DNA of 64,000 bases from positions 46,182 through 110,181 of the forward strand of contig CAJQKV010000020.1 of NCBI GenBank assembly GCA_905479015.1, in the 5' to 3' direction. How positions within the stretch are numbered: position 1 is the stretch's first letter; every line of letters begins with the position of its first letter. The notes under the pieces were generated by a model. That model ran no database searches. It was not told the origin of the DNA and was given only the letters and a program-made list of their open reading frames with translations. The position numbers and the translations under genes were made by a program. The DNA is from an uncultured Cyclobacteriaceae bacterium. Lineage in GTDB: Bacteria > Bacteroidota > Bacteroidia > Cytophagales > Cyclobacteriaceae. This document shows, in pieces, positions 47,761 to 56,338 of the stretch.

Positions 47761-48456
47761 TTACAAGTCTCCGAGTTGGGGTCTGATCAATAAGTCTTCA
47801 ACTACGGTACGATCACTTAAACTGTAAGTTGCCCAAATAAGATCTGCCACATCTTCAGACTTGATAAATCGTTCTTCAGGAAGGTCAACACCCTCCCAAC
47901 TTGAAGTGAACGTTGCTCCTGGCAATACGGCAGTAACTTTAATATTATCTTTCTTCAGTTCTTCGCGTAAAACCTTGGTCATCCCATATAAAGCAAATTT
48001 AGAAATACTGTAGGACCCCCCATTGGCATAAGCCGTAAGGCTTGCAATGGAACACATATTGAAAATATAGCCCTTCTTTACCGCTTTCATTTCTGGTAAA
48101 ACAGCTCTTGTTAAATGGTAGGCACTGTAAAGATTGGTGTTGATCATCATTTCCAAAGCACCGTCGGCTTCCTCATCAATCATACCAGGTGTAAATACTC
48201 CGGCATTATTGATCAAGATCTCTGGGATACCTAAATCATTAACGAACTTACCAAATTTCAAAACCTCTTCCTTAATAGATACATCAACAGCCAAAATGGA
48301 TACTTTTACTGCATACTTTCTCTCAATATCAACTTTAAGTAAGTCCAATTTTGTCTGATTTCTTGCGCAAGTAATAATGTCAAATCCTTGTTCGGCAAAT
48401 CGATAGATAATTGATTTACCGATACCTTCTGTTCCTCCCGTGACTACACAATACAT
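47761..48456 (-). CDS. Short-chain dehydrogenase/reductase
   Basis: 231 residues from the ATG at 48456 (MYCVVTGGTEGIGKS); an upstream TTG would add ten Lys/Glu-rich residues, and a GGAG stretch lies before the ATG. Classical SDR signs: TGGTEGIG for the cofactor, NNAG (LINNAGVF), catalytic Ser in NMCSIASLT and the YSISKFALYG YxxxK pair. The family reduces or oxidises alcohols and ketones with NAD(P)H; the substrate is not predictable. It may be co-transcribed with ispG downstream. Confidence 0.9.
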   Translation of the reverse strand: MYCVVTGGTEGIGKSIIYRFAEQGFDIITCARNQTKLDLLKVDIERKYAVKVSILAVDVSIKEEVLKFGKFVNDLGIPEILINNAGVFTPGMIDEEADGALEMMINTNLYSAYHLTRAVLPEMKAVKKGYIFNMCSIASLTAYANGGSYSISKFALYGMTKVLREELKKDNIKVTAVLPGATFTSSWEGVDLPEERFIKSEDVADLIWATYSLSDRTVVEDLLIRPQLGDL

Positions 48457-48500
48457 GTTTTTCTCTTTCTCCTTGTTGAATAACAAATTTCAATAAAAAT

Positions 48501-48529
48501 AACTCCATTTCTCAATAAAAAATGGAGTT
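48501..48529 (+). promoter_or_regulatory. 10-bp hairpin in the SDR/mlaE divergent gap
   Basis: AACTCCATTT and AAATGGAGTT pair perfectly around a 9-nt loop, followed on the plus strand by TTTAAAA. It resembles a small terminator but stands between two divergent starts, 30 nt before mlaE, so it could be a leader hairpin or an operator. Confidence 0.5.
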
Positions 48530-48559
48530 TTAAAATGATATGCTTAAATTCGATGATTA

Positions 48560-49291
48560 ATGCGAAGTTTAGGCAAATATTTCATTTTTATGGGGAGTCT
48601 CTTTACTAGGAGAGAAACTTTCAGTACCTATATAAGGCTGATTACACAAGAGTGTATAAATGTCGGGTATAACTCTCTTTTCATAGTAGGAATTGTGTCT
48701 GTTTTTATGGGTGCAGTGACAACGATCCAAACAGCATTCAACCTAGTCAGCCCATTTATCCCTGATTACGTTATCTCTCTGGTGGTCCGGGATATGGCTA
48801 TTTTAGAGCTCTCCCCCACCATTATAGCTATTATTTTTGCAGGTAAAGTCGGCTCAAGTATAGCTGGAGAATTGGGAACCATGCGCATTACCGAACAAAT
48901 TGATGCCTTAGAGGTTATGGGAATTAATGCCAGCTCCTACCTAGTTTTACCCAAAGTGATCGCTTGCGTTATTATGTATCCCATGCTGGTGATATTGTCT
49001 ATTTTTTTAATCTTATTAGGAGGTTATTTTGCAGGTACGCTTACCGGCATTCTCTCATCGGTAGATTATCTTTATGGAATACGCTATGAATTCATAGAGT
49101 TTAATATCACATTTGCTGTGATCAAAGCCTTGGTTTTCTCCTTTTTAATTGCCTCTATTTCTTCTTACAAAGGCTTTTTTACTACTGGAGGATCATTAGA
49201 AGTAGGTAAAGCTTCAACCTCAGCGGTTACCAATAGTTGTATCGCGGTTCTTTTGGCAGATTATGCATTGGCTCAGCTCTTAATGGGATGA
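48560..49291 (+). CDS. mlaE: MlaE-type ABC transporter permease
   Basis: 243-residue permease of the Mla/MCE lipid transport system, which moves phospholipids between the membranes. Typical pieces are MGAVTTIQTAFNLVSPFIPDYVISLVVRDMAILELSPTIIAIIFAGKVGSSIAGELGTMRITEQIDALEVMG, the coupling-helix segment of the family. About five helices. Its TGA overlaps the ATG of the ATPase gene (ATGA). The MCE-domain protein (mlaD), often the third gene, is not present; the next gene is the convergent kinase. Confidence 0.93.
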   Translation: MRSLGKYFIFMGSLFTRRETFSTYIRLITQECINVGYNSLFIVGIVSVFMGAVTTIQTAFNLVSPFIPDYVISLVVRDMAILELSPTIIAIIFAGKVGSSIAGELGTMRITEQIDALEVMGINASSYLVLPKVIACVIMYPMLVILSIFLILLGGYFAGTLTGILSSVDYLYGIRYEFIEFNITFAVIKALVFSFLIASISSYKGFFTTGGSLEVGKASTSAVTNSCIAVLLADYALAQLLMG

Positions 49292-50037
49292 TAGAAATCA
49301 ACAACATATCGAAATCATTTAAGGGAAAGCAAGTGCTTTTCGATATATCAGGGACTTTTTTTAAGGGAAAGAATAATTTAATCATTGGTTCAAGTGGCAC
49401 AGGAAAAAGTGTATTATTAAAAAATATAGTGGGACTTTTTACTCCTGACTTGGGCGATGTTAAGTACAACGAGCGTTCTTTCATCAATGGATCTGAACAA
49501 GATCGTAAACAAATAAGGCGAGAAATTGGTATGCTTTTTCAGGGGGGTGCCTTATTTGATAGCAAAAATATAGAAGAGAATGTGAAATTCCCTCTTGATA
49601 TCCTCACAGATTTTCCCGAAGATGAAAAAATCGATCGGGTTAACTTTTGCCTTGAACGGGTCGGTTTAGTTAACATAAATAAAAAAATGCCCTCTGAAAT
49701 AAGTGGGGGTATGAAAAAACGTGTTGGAATAGCTCGGGCCATTGTAAACAAACCCAATTATCTCTTTTGTGACGAACCTAATAGTGGTTTAGACCCACAG
49801 ACCGGCATAAAAATAGATAATCTGATTAAAGAAATCACGTCTGAATACTTAATCACGACGATTATCGTGACCCATGACATGAACTCTGTGATTGAAATGG
49901 GAGACCATATTATGTTTCTCTTAGAAGGCAAAAAACTTTGGGAAGGGACCAATGATGAGATTACAAAATCTGATGTAAAAGAATTAAATGACTTTGTCTT
50001 TGCCACTCAATTAATGAAGCAAATGTATCTGAGATAA
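49288..50037 (+). CDS. mlaF: MlaF-type ABC transporter ATP-binding protein
   Basis: 249-residue ATPase partner of the MlaE permease. From the ATG at 49288 it starts MIEINNISKSFKGKQVL; the Walker A is GSSGTGKSV, the signature EISGGMKKRVGIARA, Walker B YLFCDEPNSGLDP and the switch His is in VTHDM. GGMKKR is typical of the Mla/MCE ATPases rather than of drug exporters. It overlaps the permease gene by 4 nt, so a one-to-one translation is expected. It ends 15 nt before the convergent kinase gene. Confidence 0.94.
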   Translation: MIEINNISKSFKGKQVLFDISGTFFKGKNNLIIGSSGTGKSVLLKNIVGLFTPDLGDVKYNERSFINGSEQDRKQIRREIGMLFQGGALFDSKNIEENVKFPLDILTDFPEDEKIDRVNFCLERVGLVNINKKMPSEISGGMKKRVGIARAIVNKPNYLFCDEPNSGLDPQTGIKIDNLIKEITSEYLITTIIVTHDMNSVIEMGDHIMFLLEGKKLWEGTNDEITKSDVKELNDFVFATQLMKQMYLR

Positions 50038-50051
50038 GTAATCTCATAAAG

Positions 50052-53000
50052 TTATGCCCTTGGCATAGTAATAAAGAAAGTCGTGCCAACCCCCTTTTTA
50101 GTCTCAAACCAAATATTTCCTCCCGCTTGTTCTATCCCTTTCTTTGCAAATGCAAGCCCTATTCCTGTTCCATTCTCCTTGGTGGTAAAATAAGACTTAA
50201 AAATATCAGCCGTATTCATGTCCGAAATCCCTTGACCCTTATCTTTTATCGATAAAAGTAATTTGTGGGCTTTAACCTCTAAGCATACTTCTACGTAACC
50301 TGGCTTTTCAACATGTGATTGAACCGCATTTATGATGAGGTTATTTAAAATTTGACGCATAAGATCAACGTCGGCATAAACCATCACATCTTCGGTTATT
50401 TCAAGTTGAATTAGCAAATCATCTGAAGCATAAAGAGACGAAGTTTCTCTTACTAATTTGGAAAAATCAAATACTTCATTGTGAGGTGCGGGCCATTGGG
50501 CAAAAGAAGAAAATGAATCTGCGATAGAAGATAAATTATCAATCTGTCCAAGCAAAGAGTTAAGTACTTCATAATTTGCCTCTGAATCATTCATCGCTCT
50601 CTGCATTTGTTGGATCTTTAGCTTCATAGGCGTTAATGGATTCTTGATTTCATGGGCTACTTGCTGGGCAAGTTCTCTCCAAGCAGTCTCTTTTTGAATT
50701 TTAGCCAATTCAAATTTACTCTGATCCAACTTGGCCAACATTTGATTGTATTCAAAGACTAGCATGCCAATTTCGTCCTTTTCTTTATACGTCAATGGAG
50801 CGATCTCTTCTGACATAAATTGAGTTCTTCTCATACGTTCAGCAATCATCTTAATGGGCTTGATAATAGCCTTCATTCCGTAATTACCGACCAAGAGCGT
50901 CAAGATGAAAATAGAAGTAAAAAACACCATGAAATTATTGAATACCTCAATCTGTTGATCGTTTACATGATTTTTGGAATCAAAAAATGGGAGCGCAATA
51001 ATACCCATTAATTCATTTATTTGATCTCCATAAACGGCCACATACACCGTTTTAAATTTCACGCCTGCTAGGTCTTCTTCAATGATCTTTGTTTGGCCTC
51101 GCCCATCAATAATATGTCCATATGCCATGGGGTGAATCTTTTTTGATAAAATCTTTTGATCAAAAATATCCTCATTACTTGATGCCAACATCTGGCCTTT
51201 CGCTCCATACAGGTTAATATCACTTCTAGATAAATTAGATATTTCAATGATTTTTTGAATCAATTGGTACTTATTGGTATTATTGTTTAGAAATAACGCC
51301 AAGTCTTGTTTGAAATTTTGAGCGATGTTCACGGCTTTCTTTTGATGGCTTCTATTAATTTCAGCGCGATAAGATGAGGTTAATTGAGATAATATGAGCA
51401 CACTGACAATGGCGGTAGGAACAAGAAATGAAAGACCTACATAAAGTTGAATTTTATTAGTTAAACTAAAACTTTCAATGGGTCTAAGTCTAGTCATTAT
51501 AAAAAAAACAGATCCAAAGAAAAACAAACTCAGAATAAAAATAAAAGCAATGTTCGCGAAAATAGCATATTTACTATAAGCGCTAGATACGACCATTAAC
51601 ATGCGTCCGTCTTGAATTTTTGTCAAATAGAAATGCTGATTCCATTGAATGCATTCGCCTTGAGAACTTATATCAGGACATACTTCAGCCCGTTTTAGAG
51701 GGAATTTATAATTACCCAATTGATGTGTAAGCATTCCATTTTGATAAATGCCATAATCGTAATTTTTAACTTTTTGAGAACTCTTATTTTTGGCCTCGAA
51801 GAAAGAGGAATAGACCGTTGGAGTTGAGTGTTTCCTTTTAGTGTATTCTACGATGATTTCCCCTTTATAGTTTGAAGATGACATGGGGATCACCGTATAA
51901 TACTTATGATACCCGTTTTCAATCATGGGCACAGAATAAATATTCTCAAAAGATGTAGTATTTGCCTTCAGTAATATTGCCTTTGAAAAATTGATTCCTT
52001 CTGTTCTAGTAAAGCCATAAGAATCACCGTTATCATCTAATAAATAGGTCTTCATCACATATTTATCAAGATAAGAAGCTTGAATTTCCCTAATACGGTC
52101 CTCAACAACCTTTGTTGCAAGCAGCTCATTTTTAAACCGTAAAGAGATGAACGGATCTTTCATTATTTTCTCACCCAGTCTACTGATGTAATACTCTCCT
52201 ATCGAATCGGTCGCTGTTTGAATTTTAAAAGCAAAATCTTGTTTCTGTACTAATTCTGAACGCGTGTGAGATTTCAAGATTACGCGAGCGTTCAGAATTC
52301 CTACGAATACAGCAATCAACATTAAATAAAAAAGAGTGATGTATTTGGGCTTGGTCAATTGATAAGAACAGCCTGTCATAAACATGATCCCCCAAACTAT
52401 CAACTGAGGGAGTATGATATACCATTGATCGCCAAAGGGGCCTATGAAATAGGCTAGTAATAAGATGACCACATAACCTAAATGCTGCGGGAACACATAA
52501 GCCTTTATAAAAAACTTGTAGAAAATATGATTCAAAAAGAAATAACACGAAGATAATAACATCAAAAAAATGTAATACAGCATCCGATGATTACTGAATA
52601 GCACCGATTTGGTAATGTCTAGGTTTTCATGGCTGTAATGAGCGATCATTTCTATTCCAGAAAACAATAAATGTGCGCTAATTATCGAACTTAAGAAGGA
52701 AAAAACAATAGTGAATGTCCTGAATCTAGTGATCGTCAGTTGAAGCACTTTTTTGGACTTAAATAAGGCAGTAGTAAGCTTAAATAATATGATTAATAAA
52801 AATAAAAAAAAGAAAAATAACTGCTCCAAGTTGAGGAACAAAAGATCCGGCATCAATTGATATTTAAGAAAAGTAATTGAACCGATTCCCCCCTTTGCCA
52901 TCAAAACAAAATAGGTCATCCAAAAGCACAAAGACACAACCAGGACGCCTAGATAACCTAATGATGATTTTAATGATAAAAAATTCAAAAAGGAATTAAT

Positions 53001-53624
53001 CGTATAAAATACCGTGAATACAATGAAGAAGAGCAGCATAAAATTTACGACAGAAATATCTATTACGTTAGGCGTTGCTGATAATTTCAATAAGATATTA
53101 CCATCATAACTAACCGGGAATCCTTGGGTGTTGAAGTCTACGTCAAATTTTGAAAATAACTGTTTATTAAATACAGTAATTGATTGATTCTCTTTAGAAA
53201 CAAAGGTTGAAGCAATAGGTATAATGGAGTACAGTTCTAGCAGGGCCCCGGAAACTTCCTGTTTCGAAACTCTGAGGCAAATAACATTTATATTTTCATC
53301 TGAAAAAAAAGCAACCGTATCCACTGTCTTGATACGGTCATATGCTGGAAAGTAGGCATTGGAATTCCAAAAAACAAGATCCCCATCTCGGTAACCATAG
53401 GTGGGATAATTTGGATTAAAAGACTGCCGCAGATCCGTACCATTATGATGCATGAATTGATCTAAAAAAAAATGAAGATCCGTCAATTGATCGCTGATGA
53501 TGGAGGAAATCTTATTATTAATTTCACGAGCAACCTGACCCTCCTTACCCGCATTAAGCCAATAGACTATTATACCGGCACTAAAAAACCATAAAACAGT
53601 TATTTTTATTAATCGTAAGCGCAT
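50052..53624 (-). CDS. Large orphan sensor histidine kinase
   Basis: 1190-residue NtrY-like kinase. The N-terminal two thirds have a first helix, a periplasmic stretch, about six further helices between residues 195 and 460, a second extracytoplasmic region and two more helices (IFANIAFIFILSLFFFGSVFFIM; IQLYVGLSFLVPTAIVSVLIL); a HAMP-like region (IKMIAERMRRTQFMSEEIAPLTYKEKDEIGMLVFEYN) precedes the kinase core. The phospho-accepting His is in QQVAHEIKNPLTPMKLKI (H991); N box NNLIINAVQSH, G1 DKGQGISD, G2 GTGIGLAFAKKG. No response regulator is adjacent. It begins 26 nt after DUF983 and is therefore probably the tail gene of the respiratory operon. Confidence 0.9.
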   Translation of the reverse strand: MRLRLIKITVLWFFSAGIIVYWLNAGKEGQVAREINNKISSIISDQLTDLHFFLDQFMHHNGTDLRQSFNPNYPTYGYRDGDLVFWNSNAYFPAYDRIKTVDTVAFFSDENINVICLRVSKQEVSGALLELYSIIPIASTFVSKENQSITVFNKQLFSKFDVDFNTQGFPVSYDGNILLKLSATPNVIDISVVNFMLLFFIVFTVFYTINSFLNFLSLKSSLGYLGVLVVSLCFWMTYFVLMAKGGIGSITFLKYQLMPDLLFLNLEQLFFFFLFLLIILFKLTTALFKSKKVLQLTITRFRTFTIVFSFLSSIISAHLLFSGIEMIAHYSHENLDITKSVLFSNHRMLYYIFLMLLSSCYFFLNHIFYKFFIKAYVFPQHLGYVVILLLAYFIGPFGDQWYIILPQLIVWGIMFMTGCSYQLTKPKYITLFYLMLIAVFVGILNARVILKSHTRSELVQKQDFAFKIQTATDSIGEYYISRLGEKIMKDPFISLRFKNELLATKVVEDRIREIQASYLDKYVMKTYLLDDNGDSYGFTRTEGINFSKAILLKANTTSFENIYSVPMIENGYHKYYTVIPMSSSNYKGEIIVEYTKRKHSTPTVYSSFFEAKNKSSQKVKNYDYGIYQNGMLTHQLGNYKFPLKRAEVCPDISSQGECIQWNQHFYLTKIQDGRMLMVVSSAYSKYAIFANIAFIFILSLFFFGSVFFIMTRLRPIESFSLTNKIQLYVGLSFLVPTAIVSVLILSQLTSSYRAEINRSHQKKAVNIAQNFKQDLALFLNNNTNKYQLIQKIIEISNLSRSDINLYGAKGQMLASSNEDIFDQKILSKKIHPMAYGHIIDGRGQTKIIEEDLAGVKFKTVYVAVYGDQINELMGIIALPFFDSKNHVNDQQIEVFNNFMVFFTSIFILTLLVGNYGMKAIIKPIKMIAERMRRTQFMSEEIAPLTYKEKDEIGMLVFEYNQMLAKLDQSKFELAKIQKETAWRELAQQVAHEIKNPLTPMKLKIQQMQRAMNDSEANYEVLNSLLGQIDNLSSIADSFSSFAQWPAPHNEVFDFSKLVRETSSLYASDDLLIQLEITEDVMVYADVDLMRQILNNLIINAVQSHVEKPGYVEVCLEVKAHKLLLSIKDKGQGISDMNTADIFKSYFTTKENGTGIGLAFAKKGIEQAGGNIWFETKKGVGTTFFITMPRA

Positions 53625-53650
53625 CTACGACTAAATTAAAGGAAACGAAA

Positions 53651-54037
53651 CTAACGAGCTCTCAAAGCCCCATCATATTTCACTCTGCCAAACAAATGAA
53701 GATATATGATCCTTGAAAATCGATAATTAAACGGATAGAGGGTAATGGAGAGAAAGATCACCGTACCGATATAAACTTTTGATTCGGGATCATCAAAAAA
53801 GACAAATAAGATAATGGTAACGGCAGCGAATATTCCTACGGAAAATATGTAACTAATGTATAGAGCTCCATAAAAAAACCCAGGCTCCACTTCGTAGTCC
53901 AAGTTGCAATTAGGGCAACGCGGGTTCATTTTTGTGAAATTATTAAAAGTAAAAACAGCAGTTTTGAATATATTTCCGTCCCTACATCTTGGACAGCGTC
54001 CATTAAAAATGGCTGACGATCTTGTTTTTTTTACCAT
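53651..54037 (-). CDS. DUF983 zinc-ribbon membrane protein
   Basis: 128 residues from the ATG at 54037 (MVKKTRSSAIFNGRCPRCRDGNIF). Two CPxC pairs (CPRC and CPNC, the second in NPRCPNCNLDYEVEPGFFYGALYISY) form a zinc-ribbon-like head, followed by two membrane helices (IFSVGIFAAVTIILFVFF; VYIGTVIFLSITLYPF). This is the DUF983 pattern found beside cytochrome oxidase genes in Bacteroidota and Proteobacteria. It overlaps the 84-residue gene by 35 nt. The role in oxidase assembly is inferred from location only. Confidence 0.88.
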   Translation of the reverse strand: MVKKTRSSAIFNGRCPRCRDGNIFKTAVFTFNNFTKMNPRCPNCNLDYEVEPGFFYGALYISYIFSVGIFAAVTIILFVFFDDPESKVYIGTVIFLSITLYPFNYRFSRIIYLHLFGRVKYDGALRAR

Positions 54038-54257
54038 GTAAATAAAAGAACTTATACCACAAGACAAAGACAAACAGAATTAATAGGTACGGAGCCGAAA
54101 ACAAGTAAATGATGCCTAAATTAAGACCTCCTGCCAAGTCAACATCCCCATGACTCACGTTATTAACCACCTGTGTCCGGCACATCACACATTGAGCATT
54201 AATTATTTGGATGTTTAGAAGACCCAAGACAAGTAGTAAGAATCTCTTCACTATCAT
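54003..54257 (-). CDS. 84-residue Cys-containing exported membrane protein
   Basis: From the ATG at 54257: a signal-like helix (MIVKRFLLLVLGLLNIQIINAQ), then CVMCR, a short acidic-polar stretch (VNNVSHGDVDLAGGLNLG) and a membrane helix (IIYLFSAPYLLILFVFVLWYKFFYL) with a basic tail. CxxC near the mature N-terminus and a C-terminal helix is the pattern of a small conserved protein next to DUF420 in many Bacteroidota. It overlaps DUF420 by 4 nt (ATGA) and DUF983 by 35 nt. The CxxC could hold copper or a disulfide; that is inference. Function unknown. Confidence 0.78.
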   Translation of the reverse strand: MIVKRFLLLVLGLLNIQIINAQCVMCRTQVVNNVSHGDVDLAGGLNLGIIYLFSAPYLLILFVFVLWYKFFYLHGKKNKIVSHF

Positions 54258-54823
54258 CCGTGAATATAATAAGGACTTACCATCAAGTATACGATCACAC
54301 CCGTAATAGAAACATAGAGCCAAATGGGAAAAGTAAACTTAACTATTTTTTTATGCTCTTCTATTCTTGCGTTGAGAGAATAAAAGAAAGAGGTCAAAAC
54401 AAGAGGTATGACAATTACCGATAATGCGATATGGGATATCAATATACCTACGTAGACGGGTCTACTTATACTTACAAGCCCACGTTCGGCATCCGAGAGT
54501 ATACCATCCCCATTGACATCTCCAAAGATAGTCGTGGTAGCAGAGGAATGGTATAATACATAAGTTAATAAAAAGATTGCACCTAAACTGAAACCAGAAG
54601 TCATCAAAGCCTGATGCCATTTGATATTTTTACTCTTGATAGCGATAATCGCGGCAATAAGTAAGATGCTCGTCGCTGTGTTCAACAACGCATTGAAAGC
54701 CGGTATATGATAAACCCAATCACCTAGATTTAATTTAGCCGGAAAAAATAATAAGAAGGCCACCAATAAAGGAACGACAACAGAAATAACTCTTATTAAA
54801 ACTAAATAATTTTTATTATTCAT
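54254..54823 (-). CDS. DUF420 membrane protein with EF-hand loop
   Basis: 189-residue membrane protein of the DUF420 family seen in oxidase operons of Bacteroidota. About five helices; His residues at helix ends (VYHIPAF, KWHQALM, LYHSS, ISHIAL) would suit heme or copper handling. Between two helices, residues 102-113 read DVNGDGILSDAE, a full EF-hand calcium loop (positions 1, 3, 5, 6, 9 and 12 all fitting). That insertion is unusual for a membrane assembly factor. It overlaps the SCO-like gene and the 84-residue gene by 4 nt each. Role in cytochrome oxidase assembly is inferred from context. Confidence 0.88.
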   Translation of the reverse strand: MNNKNYLVLIRVISVVVPLLVAFLLFFPAKLNLGDWVYHIPAFNALLNTATSILLIAAIIAIKSKNIKWHQALMTSGFSLGAIFLLTYVLYHSSATTTIFGDVNGDGILSDAERGLVSISRPVYVGILISHIALSVIVIPLVLTSFFYSLNARIEEHKKIVKFTFPIWLYVSITGVIVYLMVSPYYIHG

Positions 54824-55227
54824 AATATATCTCGTAAATGGTTGAACAAATCAAACTCAACAAGAACTCTATCTATTTCTTCGATGCTCAATTCATAATA
54901 TCCGATGATCTCACGGTTATCCCCAACGAGGATTAAAGGATAAGTATTGAATTCTCCGAAACAATCCTCCTTAGAGGTGTAAAAATCGTACGACCAATTA
55001 TTGTCTTTGAGTTGAATCATCAATCGTTGAAGTTGCAGCTTTTCATCATCAACTACACCAGTATCAAGAATATATAAAGAGGCTGATTCCAAGTTGCACG
55101 TCTCGTGAACGATGCCCACAGGAGATAATTGGAACTGATTTTGACCAAATGCTTGAAGAAACAAATACCAGCTAACCGGTAAACCAAAGACAAGAATTAG
55201 AATAAAAAACTTTACTATTTTCTTCAA
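54820..55227 (-). CDS. Reduced SCO-like thioredoxin-fold protein
   Basis: 135 residues: a membrane anchor (VKFFILILVFGLPVSWYLFL) with QAFGQNQFQL, as in Bacteroidota SCO1/SenC proteins, and an end (LILVGDNREIIGYYELSIEEIDRVLVEFDLF) that parallels the SCO C-terminus. The middle is cut short: the copper-binding CxxxC and the later His are absent, leaving only Cys44 and Cys89. It occupies the place normally held by a full-length SCO gene between the oxidase and DUF420. Therefore I read it as a degenerated or re-purposed SCO; a separate thioredoxin-fold family is the alternative. Confidence 0.6.
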   Translation of the reverse strand: MKKIVKFFILILVFGLPVSWYLFLQAFGQNQFQLSPVGIVHETCNLESASLYILDTGVVDDEKLQLQRLMIQLKDNNWSYDFYTSKEDCFGEFNTYPLILVGDNREIIGYYELSIEEIDRVLVEFDLFNHLRDIL

Positions 55228-55554
55228 TTAATATACGGCTTGAAAAATGGCATCCGCTTGGAATAAAAGAATAAATAATAAGAACGCCACAAACAATAAC
55301 GGAAACAATATCGACATCTTTAGTGCTCCTTTCTCATGACCTAAATGCATAAATTCCGACATGATATAATAGGCTTTGACTATGGTTAACGCTACAAAAA
55401 TAAAGATCCTTACCCATTTATATTCGTGCGGGACCGTAAAGGCGATGGCAAATTCAAATACCGTAATTACAAAAAGATACAAGGTAACCCGCAAAAACAT
55501 TTTTACTTTATCCTTGTCTATAGGCTTAACATCAATAGGTGTATTCTGTTGCAT
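55228..55554 (-). CDS. Cytochrome c oxidase subunit IV-like protein
   Basis: 108-residue protein of the prokaryotic COX IV (CyoD/CtaF-like) family with three helices (VTLYLFVITVFEFAIAF; VRIFIFVALTIVKAYYIMSEFMHLG; ILFPLLFVAFLLFILLF). KAYYIMSEFMHLGHEKG is the recognisable family signature in Bacteroidota. It stabilises the oxidase core. It abuts the SCO-like gene with no gap and follows the larger subunit III gene. Confidence 0.88.
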   Translation of the reverse strand: MQQNTPIDVKPIDKDKVKMFLRVTLYLFVITVFEFAIAFTVPHEYKWVRIFIFVALTIVKAYYIMSEFMHLGHEKGALKMSILFPLLFVAFLLFILLFQADAIFQAVY

Positions 55555-55582
55555 GTTTAATTTGTTTTAAAATTTTTAAAAG

Positions 55583-56329
55583 TCAAACCAGATAAAAGAA
55601 GGTGAAAACAAATACCCAAACCAAATCGACAAAATGCCAATAAAGACCAACTTTTTCAATCATTTCGTAATGTCCTGTGCGTTCTAGTTTGCCAGTAACG
55701 GCTTGAAAGAATACCATAAAGTTTAACATAACACCGCTGAAAACGTGAAAACCATGAAAGCCTGTTATGAAGAAAAATAAGGCTGCAAAATTTGGAGGTC
55801 CGTATTCATTCATGGTCAAATTTGCCCCATGAAAAATACTCCCATCGAGTAATTTAGATCCCATATCCGTCCCCGTAATAAAATGACTCCACTCCCAAGC
55901 TTGACAACTCAAAAAAGCAATACCTCCTAGCAGCGTCCAAAGCATCCACTTCTCTACCCCTTTTCGATCCATTCTTTCACCCGCTTCCACTGCTAGAACC
56001 ATGGTTACACTACTTAGAATAAGCACAAATGTCATGAATCCTACAAAAATCAAGGGTAAATGTACCCCATGGAGGAAAGGAACTGCCTCAAAAACAACTT
56101 CTGGAACAGGCCAGTATTCTTGAGAAAAAACGAAATCGTCAATGGCCCCGTCAAATGCAGGATGGCTGAACCGGATAAGACCGTAAGTGATGAGTAAAGC
56201 AGAAAAAGTAAAGGCATCCGAAAGTAGGAAAAACCACATCATTAGTTTTCCATAACTTACATTCATCGGTGATACACCACCACCCCATAAATCTTCTTTT
56301 TCTTCAATTTCTATTGCTGTGCTTGACAT
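55583..56329 (-). CDS. Cytochrome c oxidase subunit III (larger copy)
   Basis: 248 residues from the ATG at 56329. Heme-copper oxidase subunit III with about six or seven helices: MWFFLLSDAFTFSALLITYGLI, FMTFVLILSSVTMVLAVEAG, WMLWTLLGGIAFLSCQAWEW and FFFITGFHGFHVFSGVMLNF, then HYEMIEKVGLYWHFVDLVWVFVF with the family's WHFVD motif. It is the second of two subunit III-like genes in tandem, the usual Bacteroidota arrangement. Confidence 0.93.
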   Translation of the reverse strand: MSSTAIEIEEKEDLWGGGVSPMNVSYGKLMMWFFLLSDAFTFSALLITYGLIRFSHPAFDGAIDDFVFSQEYWPVPEVVFEAVPFLHGVHLPLIFVGFMTFVLILSSVTMVLAVEAGERMDRKGVEKWMLWTLLGGIAFLSCQAWEWSHFITGTDMGSKLLDGSIFHGANLTMNEYGPPNFAALFFFITGFHGFHVFSGVMLNFMVFFQAVTGKLERTGHYEMIEKVGLYWHFVDLVWVFVFTFFYLV

Positions 56330-56338
56330 AATCAATGA

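Noticed and set aside
50053..50067. TATGCC-CTT-GGCATA hairpin between mlaF and the kinase
   Set aside because: It is made by the kinase's last codons (MPRA and stop) and has no T-run; more likely chance.
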